In this document: piece after piece, positions 10,602-19,388 of the stretch | Layout: the number at the start of each line of letters is the position of its first letter | Numbering within the stretch: the first letter of the stretch is position 1 | DNA from: Marinifilaceae bacterium | GTDB lineage: Bacteria > Bacteroidota > Bacteroidia > Bacteroidales > Marinifilaceae | Length of the DNA stretch: 64,000 nucleotides | Direction: 5' to 3' | Assembly (NCBI GenBank): GCA_025210485.1 | Contig: JAOARN010000121.1 | Location: 49,317 to 113,316 of the forward strand | Translations under genes and position numbers: made by a program | The notes under the pieces: generated by a model | What the model was told of the DNA's origin: nothing | Databases searched by the model: none | The model's input: the letters and a program-made list of their open reading frames with translations, nothing else

Positions 10602-11372
10602 ATGAAAACAAAATTAGAAATTGTCGAGAATTGGCTCCCTAGATATACTGGACGAAAATTATCAGAATTCACATCATATATTTTACTTACCAACTTCAAC
10701 TATTATGTAGAGTTATTTGCGTCTGAATTTCAGGTTGAAATTTCAGGATCAGATAAAGCTATGCCAAATGCATCATTTGAAAATATTACAATCATAAATT
10801 TTGGTATGGGAAGCCCAAATGCAGCAACAATAATGGATCTATTAAGTGCAATAAGTCCTAAAGCTGTTATTTTTCTTGGCAAATGTGGAGGACTAAAACG
10901 AAAAAATAAACTAGGGGACTTTATATTACCCATAGCTGCAATCAGAAGCGAGGGAACATCGGATGATTATCTTCCCCCTGAGGTTCCTGCCCTGCCAGCA
11001 TTTAGTATTCAGATGACCTCATCTCAACTTATCTCCGAAATGGGTTTAGATTATTTTACAGGAACTGTATTTACAACGAATAAAAGAGTATGGGAGTATG
11101 ATGATAGATTTAAAAAATATCTTAGGAAAACTAGAGCAATGGCAATAGATATGGAGACTGCCACTTTATTCTCTGTAGGCTTCTACAATGAAATACCTGT
11201 TGGTGCAGTATTATTAGTTACTGACCAACCAATGATATCGGAAGGTGTTAAAACACAGACAAGCGATGAAAAAGTTACAGATAATTTCGTAAACTTGCAT
11301 TTAAAAATAGGAATTGATTCCTTAAAAGAGATTGAGGAGAAACACTTTTCCGTAAAACATTTAAGATTTTAG
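10602..11372 (+). CDS. amn: AMP nucleosidase (short Bacteroidota type)
   Basis: Predicted to hydrolyse AMP to adenine and ribose 5-phosphate, using the phosphorylase-like PNP/UDP fold. Visible landmarks: INFGMGSPNAATIMDLL (about 65-81), LGKCGGLKRKNKLGDFI (phosphate/ribose loop) and MAIDMETATLFSVG with the base/ribose-binding Met-Glu pair near residue 181. The 256 residues match the compact Bacteroidota form and lack the extra N-terminal domain of E. coli Amn. It is 6 bp upstream of holA, a pairing that recurs in the phylum. Alternative: another nucleoside phosphorylase/hydrolase of the same fold. Confidence 0.85.
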   Translation: MKTKLEIVENWLPRYTGRKLSEFTSYILLTNFNYYVELFASEFQVEISGSDKAMPNASFENITIINFGMGSPNAATIMDLLSAISPKAVIFLGKCGGLKRKNKLGDFILPIAAIRSEGTSDDYLPPEVPALPAFSIQMTSSQLISEMGLDYFTGTVFTTNKRVWEYDDRFKKYLRKTRAMAIDMETATLFSVGFYNEIPVGAVLLVTDQPMISEGVKTQTSDEKVTDNFVNLHLKIGIDSLKEIEEKHFSVKHLRF

Positions 11373-11378
11373 AGATAG

Positions 11379-12374
11379 ATGTCAGCACATTTAATTTTAT
11401 CCAAACTAAAAAACAAAGAATTTGGACCTATATATTTCTTCATGGGAGAAGAAGAATACTTTATTGATCTTTTGACGGACTATATGGTTAGCAACTGTAT
11501 AGATGAAGATGCAAGAGACTTCAACCAAACTATTGTATATGGTAAGGACATTAAGGTCGAAGATTTAATTAATCTTGCTAAGCGATTCCCTATGATGTCG
11601 GAGAAACAACTTGTACTGGTAAGAGAAGCACAAAGCTTAGCATCTATAGAAAAATTAGCAAATTACGTAAAGTCTCCGAATCCTTCCTGCATTCTAATTT
11701 TAGCATACAAACATAAATCCTTAGATAAAAGAACTGCACTGTATAAAGCTCTTTCAAAAAACGCTGTCCTTTTTGAATCAAAAAAAATATATGACAATAA
11801 AGTTCCTGAGTGGATAATTATGTATTTAAAGGATATGTCTATAAAAATAGACAACAAAGCAGCTCATTTGATTGGAGAGTATTTAGGTAATGATTTGAAA
11901 AAAATCACAAAATCACTTGAAAAGATACTTGTCAACAATATAAAAAACATAAATTCAGATCATGTCGAAAAATATATTGGTATCTCTAAAGACTTTAATA
12001 TTTTTGAATTACAGAAAGCTATTGGGATCAGAGACGTTTATAAAGCAAATCAAATTATATATTATTTTATAAATAATGAGAAGAACAATCCTTTTCCTTT
12101 AGTTTTGACAATGTTGTTTTCTTATTTTTCAAAGTTATTGAAGTTTTACTTTCTACCGAACAAGAACAATGACAAGGAGGTGGCAAATGAATTAAAAATT
12201 AATCCATATTTTGTAAAGGAGTATAAAATTGCAGCAAAGAATTACCCTCCTGTAAAATTGGTGTATATAATTGAAATGATACGAAAATATGATCTTAAGT
12301 ATAAGGGGAAGGATAATTTATCTAATTCTTCGGGAGAACTTTTAAAAGAATTTATTTATAAGATTTTACACTGA
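11379..12374 (+). CDS. holA: DNA polymerase III subunit delta
   Basis: The clamp-loader delta subunit, which opens the sliding clamp during replication. The 331-residue protein has the family start (FGPIYFFMGEEEYFIDLLTDYM), the AAA-like fragment SEKQLVLVREAQSL followed by SCILILAYKHKSLDKRTALYKA, and the helical C-terminal domain with FELQKAIGIRDVYKANQI. The ATG follows the AMP nucleosidase stop by 6 bp, so the two are surely cotranscribed. There is no intact Walker A, as expected for delta. Confidence 0.93.
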   Translation: MSAHLILSKLKNKEFGPIYFFMGEEEYFIDLLTDYMVSNCIDEDARDFNQTIVYGKDIKVEDLINLAKRFPMMSEKQLVLVREAQSLASIEKLANYVKSPNPSCILILAYKHKSLDKRTALYKALSKNAVLFESKKIYDNKVPEWIIMYLKDMSIKIDNKAAHLIGEYLGNDLKKITKSLEKILVNNIKNINSDHVEKYIGISKDFNIFELQKAIGIRDVYKANQIIYYFINNEKNNPFPLVLTMLFSYFSKLLKFYFLPNKNNDKEVANELKINPYFVKEYKIAAKNYPPVKLVYIIEMIRKYDLKYKGKDNLSNSSGELLKEFIYKILH

Positions 12375-12512
12375 TCTTATAAATAAATTCAACTAAAATC
12401 AGTTTTGAAAAAGCTGAAGCTGCAGTTATGGCAAAAAGACTACAACCCAACTCTTTCAACTGAACGAAAATATATTAACAAACCTAATTATTCTTAGTTA
12501 TCACTGTTAAAA

Positions 12513-12546
12513 CAATGCAATTATCAAAATAATGATAACTGCATTG
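12513..12546 (-). terminator. Hairpin at the end of the hydrogenase operon
   Basis: A 14-bp inverted repeat (12513-12526 and 12533-12546) with one mismatch and a 6-nt loop, 30 nt past the stop of the hydrogenase gene. On the minus strand it is followed by TTTTAA, a weak U tract. It probably also limits read-through from holA. Confidence 0.65.
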
Positions 12547-12576
12547 ACTGATTTTCTATCTAATTTTTAAACAGTA

Positions 12577-14004
12577 TTACTTATTATTCTTTGCAAAATA
12601 TTTATTACCTATCTTAGGATTAGTAATAATATCAGGACCTGCAATACAACCACCTTCACATGACATTACCTCAATGAAATTAGCATTAGGCTTACGCTTA
12701 TTATACATTTTCATAAGCTTAATTTCTTTCTTGGTAAGACCATTGATAAGCTCAGGTCTATAGTCTGTATCGGCAGAAACGGCAGATTTAATTGCATTTG
12801 CAACACCTCCAGATAAGGCAAAACCTCTACCCTCTTTTGATATATTTTTATTAATTTCTTCAATATCTTCTATGGCACTAACATCTACACCATTACTAAC
12901 AAAAAGAGCACCTAATTCTTCAAATGTAAGTACGTAATTAACATATTCATCATAGAATGCTTCTTGACGTTTTGCAACACAAGGACCAACAAAAACAAAT
13001 ATTGAATCTGGATCCTGATCTTTCACTAATTGTGCAGTATAGTGCATTGGAGATCTGGTAGTAGAAACATATGGTTTAAGTTCAGGTAAATGTTTATTCA
13101 CAAGATTAACATATGCAGGACAACAAGAAGTAGTCATAAAATCTTGTTCACCCTCTACCACTTCGTGGATAAATTCTTTTGCTTCATGTTCTGCAGTAAT
13201 ATCAGCACCTTCAGCAACTTCAATAACATCACTAAAACCAATTTTTTTAATTCCTTCAATTATCTGTTCCTTACTTGCGTTAAATTGTCCAAATATTGCA
13301 GGAGCTATACCAGCAACAACTTTTTTCTTAGCATGGAAGGATTTAAAAATTTCAACCAGATGAGATTTAGCCATGATTGCACCAAAAGGGCAAGCTGTCA
13401 TACATTTACCACAATGGATACATTTACTTCTATCGATATGCTCAACACCATCATTGTTTTTAGAAATAGCGCCTACAGGGCATGATTCTTCACAAGGAAT
13501 TGGTTGGTGAATAATAGCATGATAAGGACATTCACGTTGACATATACCACAATTAACACATTTATCAGGATCAATATGTGCTTGTCCACCAATAAAGCTA
13601 ATTGCATCTTTCGGACAATTTAGCATACATGGTCTAGCCAAACAACCTTTACACATATTCGTAACGATATAACTCTGATTAACACAGGATTTACATGCAA
13701 TATCAACAACCGTTAATACCTTTTTTGTTAATTCCGGTCTGTTCATTGCCATTCTTACATAATCAGACAATGGAGTTAATTCATCTTCCTCTTCACAAAT
13801 ATTGAAACCTAATAATGCCATTAGCTTATATTTTGCCACAGCTCTATCTTTATAGATGCAACATCTTACGCTATCACTATCCTTAGGTACCATTTCAACG
13901 GGGATTCGATCAATTTTGGCTTCCAATTCGCCATTTGCCAAAAGTTCGCAAACCCTCGAAATCATCTCTCTTCTAATTAACTTTGCATTATTTGTAAAAG
14001 CCAT
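12577..14004 (-). CDS. Monomeric [FeFe] hydrogenase with ferredoxin domains (group B-like)
   Basis: Predicted cytoplasmic hydrogenase exchanging electrons between ferredoxin and H2. Of the 475 residues, about 104-206 form a Cys-rich region with several 4Fe-4S motifs (CKGCLARPCMLNCP, CVNCGICQRECP, CEESCP, CIHCGKCMTACP). The H-cluster domain follows with all three loops: TSCCPAY at 292-298 (proton-transfer Cys294, cluster ligand Cys295), PCVAKRQE at 341-348 (Cys342) and EVMSCEGGC at 445-453 (Cys449, Cys453). All expected ligands are kept, so it looks catalytic. TSCCPAY instead of TSCCPGW points to group B. It is the last gene of a five-gene operon. HydE/F/G maturation genes are not in this window. 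Confidence 0.9.
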   Translation of the reverse strand: MAFTNNAKLIRREMISRVCELLANGELEAKIDRIPVEMVPKDSDSVRCCIYKDRAVAKYKLMALLGFNICEEEDELTPLSDYVRMAMNRPELTKKVLTVVDIACKSCVNQSYIVTNMCKGCLARPCMLNCPKDAISFIGGQAHIDPDKCVNCGICQRECPYHAIIHQPIPCEESCPVGAISKNNDGVEHIDRSKCIHCGKCMTACPFGAIMAKSHLVEIFKSFHAKKKVVAGIAPAIFGQFNASKEQIIEGIKKIGFSDVIEVAEGADITAEHEAKEFIHEVVEGEQDFMTTSCCPAYVNLVNKHLPELKPYVSTTRSPMHYTAQLVKDQDPDSIFVFVGPCVAKRQEAFYDEYVNYVLTFEELGALFVSNGVDVSAIEDIEEINKNISKEGRGFALSGGVANAIKSAVSADTDYRPELINGLTKKEIKLMKMYNKRKPNANFIEVMSCEGGCIAGPDIITNPKIGNKYFAKNNK

Positions 14005-14126
14005 CTCTTGCTATTATATTGGTTTAAAATTATGTTATTTTTCAATTCAGATACCAAAGTATCTCATATTGATGGATGATTAATATTTATTAAAAACCAT
14101 GTATTAATAAAAACATTAACCATTCT

Positions 14127-14396
14127 TTATTCTGTTTCTATCTTATTTAATTCTTTATTTATAGCTTCTAGCAGTTTGTTAATATTTAGGCTATCGTATA
14201 CCGTTTCACCGACTATAGCTATAGGTGCATTTTTATTTGTTCCTTTTTCGCAATCCTTAGTACAAACTACACCTGATATTTCTACTTTATTTTTTAAACT
14301 TTCAGGTAATTTCGATTCTAATAATAATAATTCCGAACCGCCCATCACTGTGCAGAAAGTTCCTGTACAAATTTTTACTTCTAGTTTGTGTTTCAT
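14127..14396 (-). CDS. Small thioredoxin-like [2Fe-2S] protein (NuoE/HndA C-domain type) 2
   Basis: An 89-residue protein with the four Cys of a thioredoxin-fold [2Fe-2S] ferredoxin: Cys10 and Cys15 (CTGTFC), Cys45 and Cys49 (CTKDC). Such domains carry electrons in NuoE and in HndA/HydC subunits of bifurcating hydrogenases. It lies between the phosphatase and the group B-like hydrogenase and has the same cysteine spacing as the protein at 17419-17688. It probably passes electrons to or from the hydrogenase; the partner is inference, because no NuoF-like flavoprotein is encoded nearby. Confidence 0.8.
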   Translation of the reverse strand: MKHKLEVKICTGTFCTVMGGSELLLLESKLPESLKNKVEISGVVCTKDCEKGTNKNAPIAIVGETVYDSLNINKLLEAINKELNKIETE

Positions 14397-14463
14397 AGTA
14401 TTAAATTGTTAAATGTGTTAGAATATTTTTTTAAACCATATAATATTTTGATATAATATTAGC

Positions 14464-15630
14464 TTAAATATATTCAACATTTACCTTCTTTAAATACTTT
14501 TCTTCTAAAAGACACACAATTTTTTTCACTACATTTCTCCTTATCTCCAATTCTACGGGAAGATTAGGATCTTGGTGGGCATCATTTATCTTTGTTCCTA
14601 CCAAAAAATTTATTTCATCATTAAGCAAGAATAAGTCAACTAATCGCCCTGCTGGACTATCTTCAAGCTTATCCTCTTTATTGTATTCTTCAAGTATTTT
14701 TACAACCCCACCTAGAGTTAATATTCCTTCTGTTATTAAATCCACTCCTTCCATATATGATACAGGAGGTAATCCATTTGCAGAGGATTTTAAGTCTACA
14801 TTAATCTCTTTTTTTAATTCTCTTGAAACAATTAAAGCAGTTGTACCACCGCAAACGACTTTCTTTCCTTCAAAATTATTAATCTTGGATGACAATAATT
14901 TATCACTTTCTTTTCTATAAGGAGGACCTGTACACACCAATACTTTTCGGGGTTTTCTAAAATATATCACCGAGCAGGTAATATCATCTTTAGATACGTA
15001 CGAGTCGTTTTTTTTTGCCTTATTTACTATTGCCCTTGAAAGCTTATGGGCAGATATATATTTATCCTCGTTTATTAAATTCTCTATATATTTTTTAATC
15101 TCTTTATTTTGCCAACCAAAAGGCATATCTTCCTTTCCCATTCCTGACTGGGATACACCATCTGAAAATAGAATTATTCTATCTTGTTTTTCCGCCTTGA
15201 GCTTATATAGTCTGATGTTTTTATTTTGTATTTCTACAATATTGTGATCAATCTTTGTATCTTTTCCTTTTCGTATTAATATAAACTGCGGATTGCCATA
15301 TTCTACGACTTTTGTTTCTCCTGAATTTTCGATATCCAGAATAGAAAAAGATGCATATGATATTTTTCGTTCACTATCAACAGGGAGTGTATTCATTATT
15401 ATTTCAGCTGTTCTTTCTATTGGCTCATTAATTTTCGTGAAATTCATTGCCATTGAAGCTGTCATTGTAGCTAATACATTAGCTTTTATACCACTTCCCA
15501 ATCCATCTGATAAAATTGCGATAGATCTGTTTTCGGCCTTTATTTTTCTAGAAAGAAAAACATCTCCACAGACAGATTTACCATCTTTTTTTATTTGATT
15601 ATATGCTATTTCAACGAAATATTTTTCCAT
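14464..15630 (-). CDS. SpoIIE-type PP2C serine phosphatase with unknown C-terminal domain
   Basis: A predicted metal-dependent serine/threonine phosphatase. The SpoIIE core spans about 1-225 with metal-binding aspartates in ILSDGLGSG (Asp42), LFSDGVSQSG (Asp157) and KDDITCS (Asp215/216). About 160 more residues (CTGPPYRKESDKLL, VCGGTTALIVSRE, MEGVDLITEGILTLGG) form a domain I do not recognise. The frame opens earlier at a TTG, but the ATG at 15628-15630 gives a natural start (MEKYFVEIAYNQ). It begins 30 bp after the sensory hydrogenase gene, suggesting that hydrogenase state controls its activity. No anti-sigma or STAS target is encoded beside it. Confidence 0.85.
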   Translation of the reverse strand: MEKYFVEIAYNQIKKDGKSVCGDVFLSRKIKAENRSIAILSDGLGSGIKANVLATMTASMAMNFTKINEPIERTAEIIMNTLPVDSERKISYASFSILDIENSGETKVVEYGNPQFILIRKGKDTKIDHNIVEIQNKNIRLYKLKAEKQDRIILFSDGVSQSGMGKEDMPFGWQNKEIKKYIENLINEDKYISAHKLSRAIVNKAKKNDSYVSKDDITCSVIYFRKPRKVLVCTGPPYRKESDKLLSSKINNFEGKKVVCGGTTALIVSRELKKEINVDLKSSANGLPPVSYMEGVDLITEGILTLGGVVKILEEYNKEDKLEDSPAGRLVDLFLLNDEINFLVGTKINDAHQDPNLPVELEIRRNVVKKIVCLLEEKYLKKVNVEYI

Positions 15631-15660
15631 AATTCTGCACAAATAATTCTGTTAAAAGAG

Positions 15661-17388
15661 CTAATCTTTATATGATTCAACAATTGAATTCAGAATTGAT
15701 TCAGTTTCGGATGCATTTTCTCCCATTAGGAATGCAATTTTCTGAACAGTTTCCAAATTCTTTCTTATTACTTTTTGCGATCTTTTTATGACCTCTTCTC
15801 TCCTAAGTTCTGGCATTTTTAAATTATGAATTATGCCACATACCAAACGCTTAGGCTGAAGTGTAAAAATTGATAAACTATATAGTTTATCACCAAACCT
15901 TATATCTTTTTGAACCTCATCTTCGCCTGAGTGTATTAGATTTGAAAAGTATTTATGAAAAGGAAATAACTTTTTCATATCAGCACCTTCCAATCCAGGT
16001 TTGAGTTGAAATATTCTTTCAACATCTTCCCCCATCATTTTAGCAAAATTCAAATTAGATTCAACAATCTCAAGTCTATCATCGACTATAACTACACCAT
16101 ACGGCATTTTTTGCAGTAGAACAGTTGCCTTATTTTGAGCTACATTACGCATATAAGAAACGCACATATTTCTTTCGGCTTTACCTTCTAATAAGGCAAT
16201 TACAAAATTCCTACAAGACTGATATCCACATCCTCCACAATTAAGACAATCCTCATCGGATAGTTTTCCTATATATTTCAAGGCATCGTGAATTTGTTCT
16301 TCTGAATATTCTAAAGATTTTATTTTTTCGATGCCTTCTTGTAAAAATTTATTTTTAATATGAATCTCCTTTGCATCTTCTTGCTTGATGGATGATCCTT
16401 GTTCTTTATTTATTTTATTATCGCTTATTATCTTTATTCTTTTTTGAGCAATAGCACCTTTAGTAGATGATGAATATGAATTTACACAACCTCCCTTACA
16501 TGCCATTAATTCAAGAAACAGAGCTTTATCTGTATCAAAATTTTCGGCATTGTCCAAAATTTCTCTTATTTCATCCAATCCAGAAAATGACATCATATTA
16601 GTACTTAGAGCTTCTATTCCTTTACTCAAACCGTCTATCATTCCACCATCAATAGGATATACGGAACCATTTTTTGCTTCAAATGGGTAAAATTCTTCTT
16701 TTTTATAGTCTTGGTTATCTGGTTCAAAGTCTAAACCTTCTTCTTTTGCCCATTCTCTTAATTCTTTAAAGCTTAAAGAGGCAGATAAAAGTTCAGGGTA
16801 TTTATCTATTTCCTTTTTCTTACCAACACAAGGACCAATAAATATAATCTCAGTATCGCTATCTATCTGTTTTTTAAGAAATTCAGCATGAGCAATTACC
16901 GGAGATGAAAATGGAGAAATCTTTTCTTTTAGATTAGGATAATATTTACATATTAGTTCAACAACCACAGGACAGCATGATGAGTAAAAAACTCCGCTAG
17001 TTTTTTCCTTTAACCATTCTCGAACTTTTGATGTTGTAATCTCTGCTCCAATAGCTGTTTCAGAAACAGAATGAAACCCCATCTTCTTGAGATTAGAAAT
17101 CATTTTTGATTTCGAGATTCCGTTAAACTCCGATAAATATGAGGGAGCCAGAGAAACTATTATTTTTTTTCCTTGAGCCAGAAGCATTTTGACATAACTA
17201 ATATCATTACGCATTTTTTTAGCATTTGCTGGGCAAACATCTATACATTTTCCACATGCAATGCATAAGTCGTCTATAACTGATGCTTTGTGCGACTTAA
17301 TTTTAATAGCTTTAACATCACAATTTCTAATGCACTTATAGCAATCCTGACAATTGGTATTTTCGGTGTAAATTGGTTGATGTTTCAT
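15661..17388 (-). CDS. Sensory [FeFe] hydrogenase with Fes and PAS domains (group C-like)
   Basis: A predicted H2 or redox sensor. Of its 575 residues, 13-52 hold two 4Fe-4S motifs; the H-cluster domain has SSCCP at 136-140 (Cys138, Cys139), PCVGKKKE at 186-193 (Cys187) and LMACKGGC with Cys297 and Cys301. A Fes-type four-Cys motif follows (Cys381, 384, 387, 392, in CLNCGGCGYQSC), then a PAS domain at about 420-520 and a helical tail. This hydrogenase-Fes-PAS order is typical of sensory hydrogenases, although both loop-1 cysteines are kept here. The usual Gly two residues after the last ligand is Ser (CVNS). There is no kinase or GGDEF output domain; the next gene, a phosphatase, is the likely output. 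Confidence 0.88.
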   Translation of the reverse strand: MKHQPIYTENTNCQDCYKCIRNCDVKAIKIKSHKASVIDDLCIACGKCIDVCPANAKKMRNDISYVKMLLAQGKKIIVSLAPSYLSEFNGISKSKMISNLKKMGFHSVSETAIGAEITTSKVREWLKEKTSGVFYSSCCPVVVELICKYYPNLKEKISPFSSPVIAHAEFLKKQIDSDTEIIFIGPCVGKKKEIDKYPELLSASLSFKELREWAKEEGLDFEPDNQDYKKEEFYPFEAKNGSVYPIDGGMIDGLSKGIEALSTNMMSFSGLDEIREILDNAENFDTDKALFLELMACKGGCVNSYSSSTKGAIAQKRIKIISDNKINKEQGSSIKQEDAKEIHIKNKFLQEGIEKIKSLEYSEEQIHDALKYIGKLSDEDCLNCGGCGYQSCRNFVIALLEGKAERNMCVSYMRNVAQNKATVLLQKMPYGVVIVDDRLEIVESNLNFAKMMGEDVERIFQLKPGLEGADMKKLFPFHKYFSNLIHSGEDEVQKDIRFGDKLYSLSIFTLQPKRLVCGIIHNLKMPELRREEVIKRSQKVIRKNLETVQKIAFLMGENASETESILNSIVESYKD

Positions 17389-17418
17389 GGCTACATTTTT
17401 TAATAGTTTAATCCGTCT

Positions 17419-17688
17419 TTATTTTTTATCGACTCTCTGCTTCACTAGTTTCATCAAGCTTTCATCAAGTATTTTAGTAATTGAACTACTATCTAAATCC
17501 ACTATTTTTTCATCTGCAATATGCAATACTGGTCCGTGTTGGCAATCTCCACAGCACAATTGTCCTCTAAAATCAACATATTCGGATAGATTATTATCTT
17601 CTAAATATCGGTTGATCAAATCAAGATTATCTTCATTCCCTCTTGCATAACAGGAGCTTCCCATACACAATATCAGCTTGATTTTCAT
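17419..17688 (-). CDS. Small thioredoxin-like [2Fe-2S] protein (NuoE/HndA C-domain type) 1
   Basis: An 89-residue protein and first gene of the operon. Ligand cysteines are Cys8 and Cys13 (CMGSSC), Cys45 and Cys49 (CCGDC, with an extra Cys46), in the C-x4-C...C-x3-C pattern of NuoE-like [2Fe-2S] domains. It starts 30 bp before the sensory hydrogenase and is a paralogue of the protein at 14127-14396. It may link the sensor to a cellular electron pool; this is inference. Confidence 0.8.
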   Translation of the reverse strand: MKIKLILCMGSSCYARGNEDNLDLINRYLEDNNLSEYVDFRGQLCCGDCQHGPVLHIADEKIVDLDSSSITKILDESLMKLVKQRVDKK

Positions 17689-18640
17689 ATTTGCATTTTT
17701 TTTATAGGTAATCCCTAATTATCTTGAGTTATCTATGTTTTTCTATTAAATAAAAAAATCCATAATTGACTCAAGATTGCCTTTTTTCCTTTTTTTGCGC
17801 AGCAAAGGTAAATCAATTGATTTTATAATTCAAAATTGTGTTTTACAGCAGAATCAAATATAACTAGGGGGTTTATATTCAACTAAAAACATAGTTTATT
17901 AAAGAATTTTTTCATTAATTAGAACTCAAGTTGATATTCCAATCATAAAAATTAGGTAGACCAAACAAAATATACCGAGATATCTTTCAATTTATCATAG
18001 CCCATTTAATTAAAACTTATAGCTTGATATTCTATAATTTACAAGCTATAGCTTTATTTATTTTCATCCAGTATTTATATTTTCAGAACTAGATATTTTT
18101 TATTTTTCAATTTTCCACAATCACTTATTAAAAATATGCTTGAAAAAAGACGGAATATATTATTAACATAACTATACATTCTCCAATACTCAAATCAATT
18201 TTCAAACATTGTTTTAAAGTATATGCAATACTAAATAACATTGTTTTAAAATATTCAGAATGTTGTGAAACATGTAGGTTTTAAGCTGTATTTGTATTCT
18301 TTTCAAAAATTAACATTGTTTATATTTTAATGGCTTAGTTTTTGAGTATACACCAATATTGATTTTATAAATCATACTATTTTAATTATTTATAAGAATA
18401 ATAAGTATCAAATCAAATATTTGAATCGGTGAAAGTGTTTTAACAAATTCGGGAGACAAATAAAAATTCAAGCATAATACTAACATTTTAGGTCTTGAAA
18501 TCAACTATGAATATTTTGTTAAGGCAAACACGAAAAATGTTTAACATTTTTTTAAATATTTCGCTTTTCATAATATTATCATTTCCCGAACTAAAAGAAA
18601 AAGTTTTAACTATGATTTTATACTTGCTAAATTGTACACT
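17689..18640. other. Long intergenic region upstream of the hydrogenase operon
   Basis: About 950 bp of AT-rich DNA between divergent transcription units. It holds the operon promoter (17803-17834), a 9-bp inverted repeat around a 15-nt loop (TATAGCTTG at 18018-18026, CAAGCTATA at 18042-18050) and an exact 13-bp direct repeat (18206-18218 and 18238-18250) with a shorter third match near 18312. I see no coding frame or RNA gene. Confidence 0.5.
17803..17834 (-). promoter_or_regulatory. Promoter of the hydrogenase operon
   Basis: On the minus strand TTTG (17831-17834) and TACCTTTG (17803-17810) are separated by 20 nt, matching the Bacteroidota -33/-7 consensus at every fixed position. Transcription would start near 17797, giving a leader of about 108 nt. 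Confidence 0.6.
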
Positions 18641-19312
18641 ATGAAAAAAATTGTATTTCTGATATGTTTAAGTTTTATTTGTTTCTCATCGAGTATCTTT
18701 TCTCAGGATATATTAGGAAATAAGCATACCTCTATTTATGTTGTTCCAAGTACATTAATTGACTATACCCCTCACTTCCGATTTGGTGGCGAATATATGT
18801 TTGATTCAGGATTGGCATTGAGTTTAGATTATGGTTTTGCAGGTTTCATGACTAAATCATCTGATTTTCGTTCCATTGAAAGTGATGATGATTATAAATT
18901 TAATGTTATCCGTCCTGAAATAAAGCAATATGTTTTCAAATCAGAAAACACTGCTTTGTATGGAGCTTTTGAATACTTTTACATACACTCTGAGCATAAA
19001 ATCTATAATTCCTATTATAATGATGAGATAAATGGCAGCAGGATTGATTTCAAACAAGCAAAATATCGAAAATTGAAAAGAGGTGGACATTTGAAATTAG
19101 GCTTCAAATCTTTAACTGCAGACATAGTATCATTTGATTTTTACCTTGGACTAGGATTAGCTGAAAGAAACATCAGATACAAAGATGTAATAACGGATAG
19201 TAGCATAGATGTTGAAAATAAGAAAAACGATTGGCATGGGATAAAACACGATGCTGGATATTCTAAACTAATTCATTTCACTGCTGGCTTTAAAGTAGGT
19301 ATAATGTTATAA
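18641..19312 (+). CDS. Putative outer-membrane beta-barrel protein
   Basis: A 223-residue protein that I do not recognise as a named family. An N-terminal signal peptide (MKKIVFLICLSFICF, cleavage probably near residue 22 after SSIFS) is followed by alternating polar/aromatic strands (HFRFGGEYMF, ALSLDYGFAG, ALYGAFEYFYIHS, FDFYLGLGLAERNI). The end, HFTAGFKVGIML, is amphipathic with a C-terminal hydrophobic residue. This is the pattern of small outer-membrane beta-barrels. The frame also opens at a TTG three codons upstream; the ATG at 18641 fits the signal peptide better. It appears to be transcribed alone. Confidence 0.65.
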   Translation: MKKIVFLICLSFICFSSSIFSQDILGNKHTSIYVVPSTLIDYTPHFRFGGEYMFDSGLALSLDYGFAGFMTKSSDFRSIESDDDYKFNVIRPEIKQYVFKSENTALYGAFEYFYIHSEHKIYNSYYNDEINGSRIDFKQAKYRKLKRGGHLKLGFKSLTADIVSFDFYLGLGLAERNIRYKDVITDSSIDVENKKNDWHGIKHDAGYSKLIHFTAGFKVGIML

Positions 19313-19352
19313 TATCAATTTTGAAAATAATAGTTTTATTAGCGAAATAATA

Positions 19353-19360
19353 TAAATTTG
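19353..19360 (+). promoter_or_regulatory. Candidate -7 box for the rhomboid gene
   Basis: TAAATTTG matches TAnnTTTG fully and lies 29 nt before the ATG. The -33 position is only T-rich. Confidence 0.35.
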
Positions 19361-19388
19361 CTGCTGCTATAAATTAATAAAACTTGAA

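Noticed and set aside
13090..13485. 131-codon plus-strand frame opposite the group B-like hydrogenase gene
   Set aside because: Antisense shadow of a gene with many Cys codons; the product is Phe/Cys-rich and without domains.
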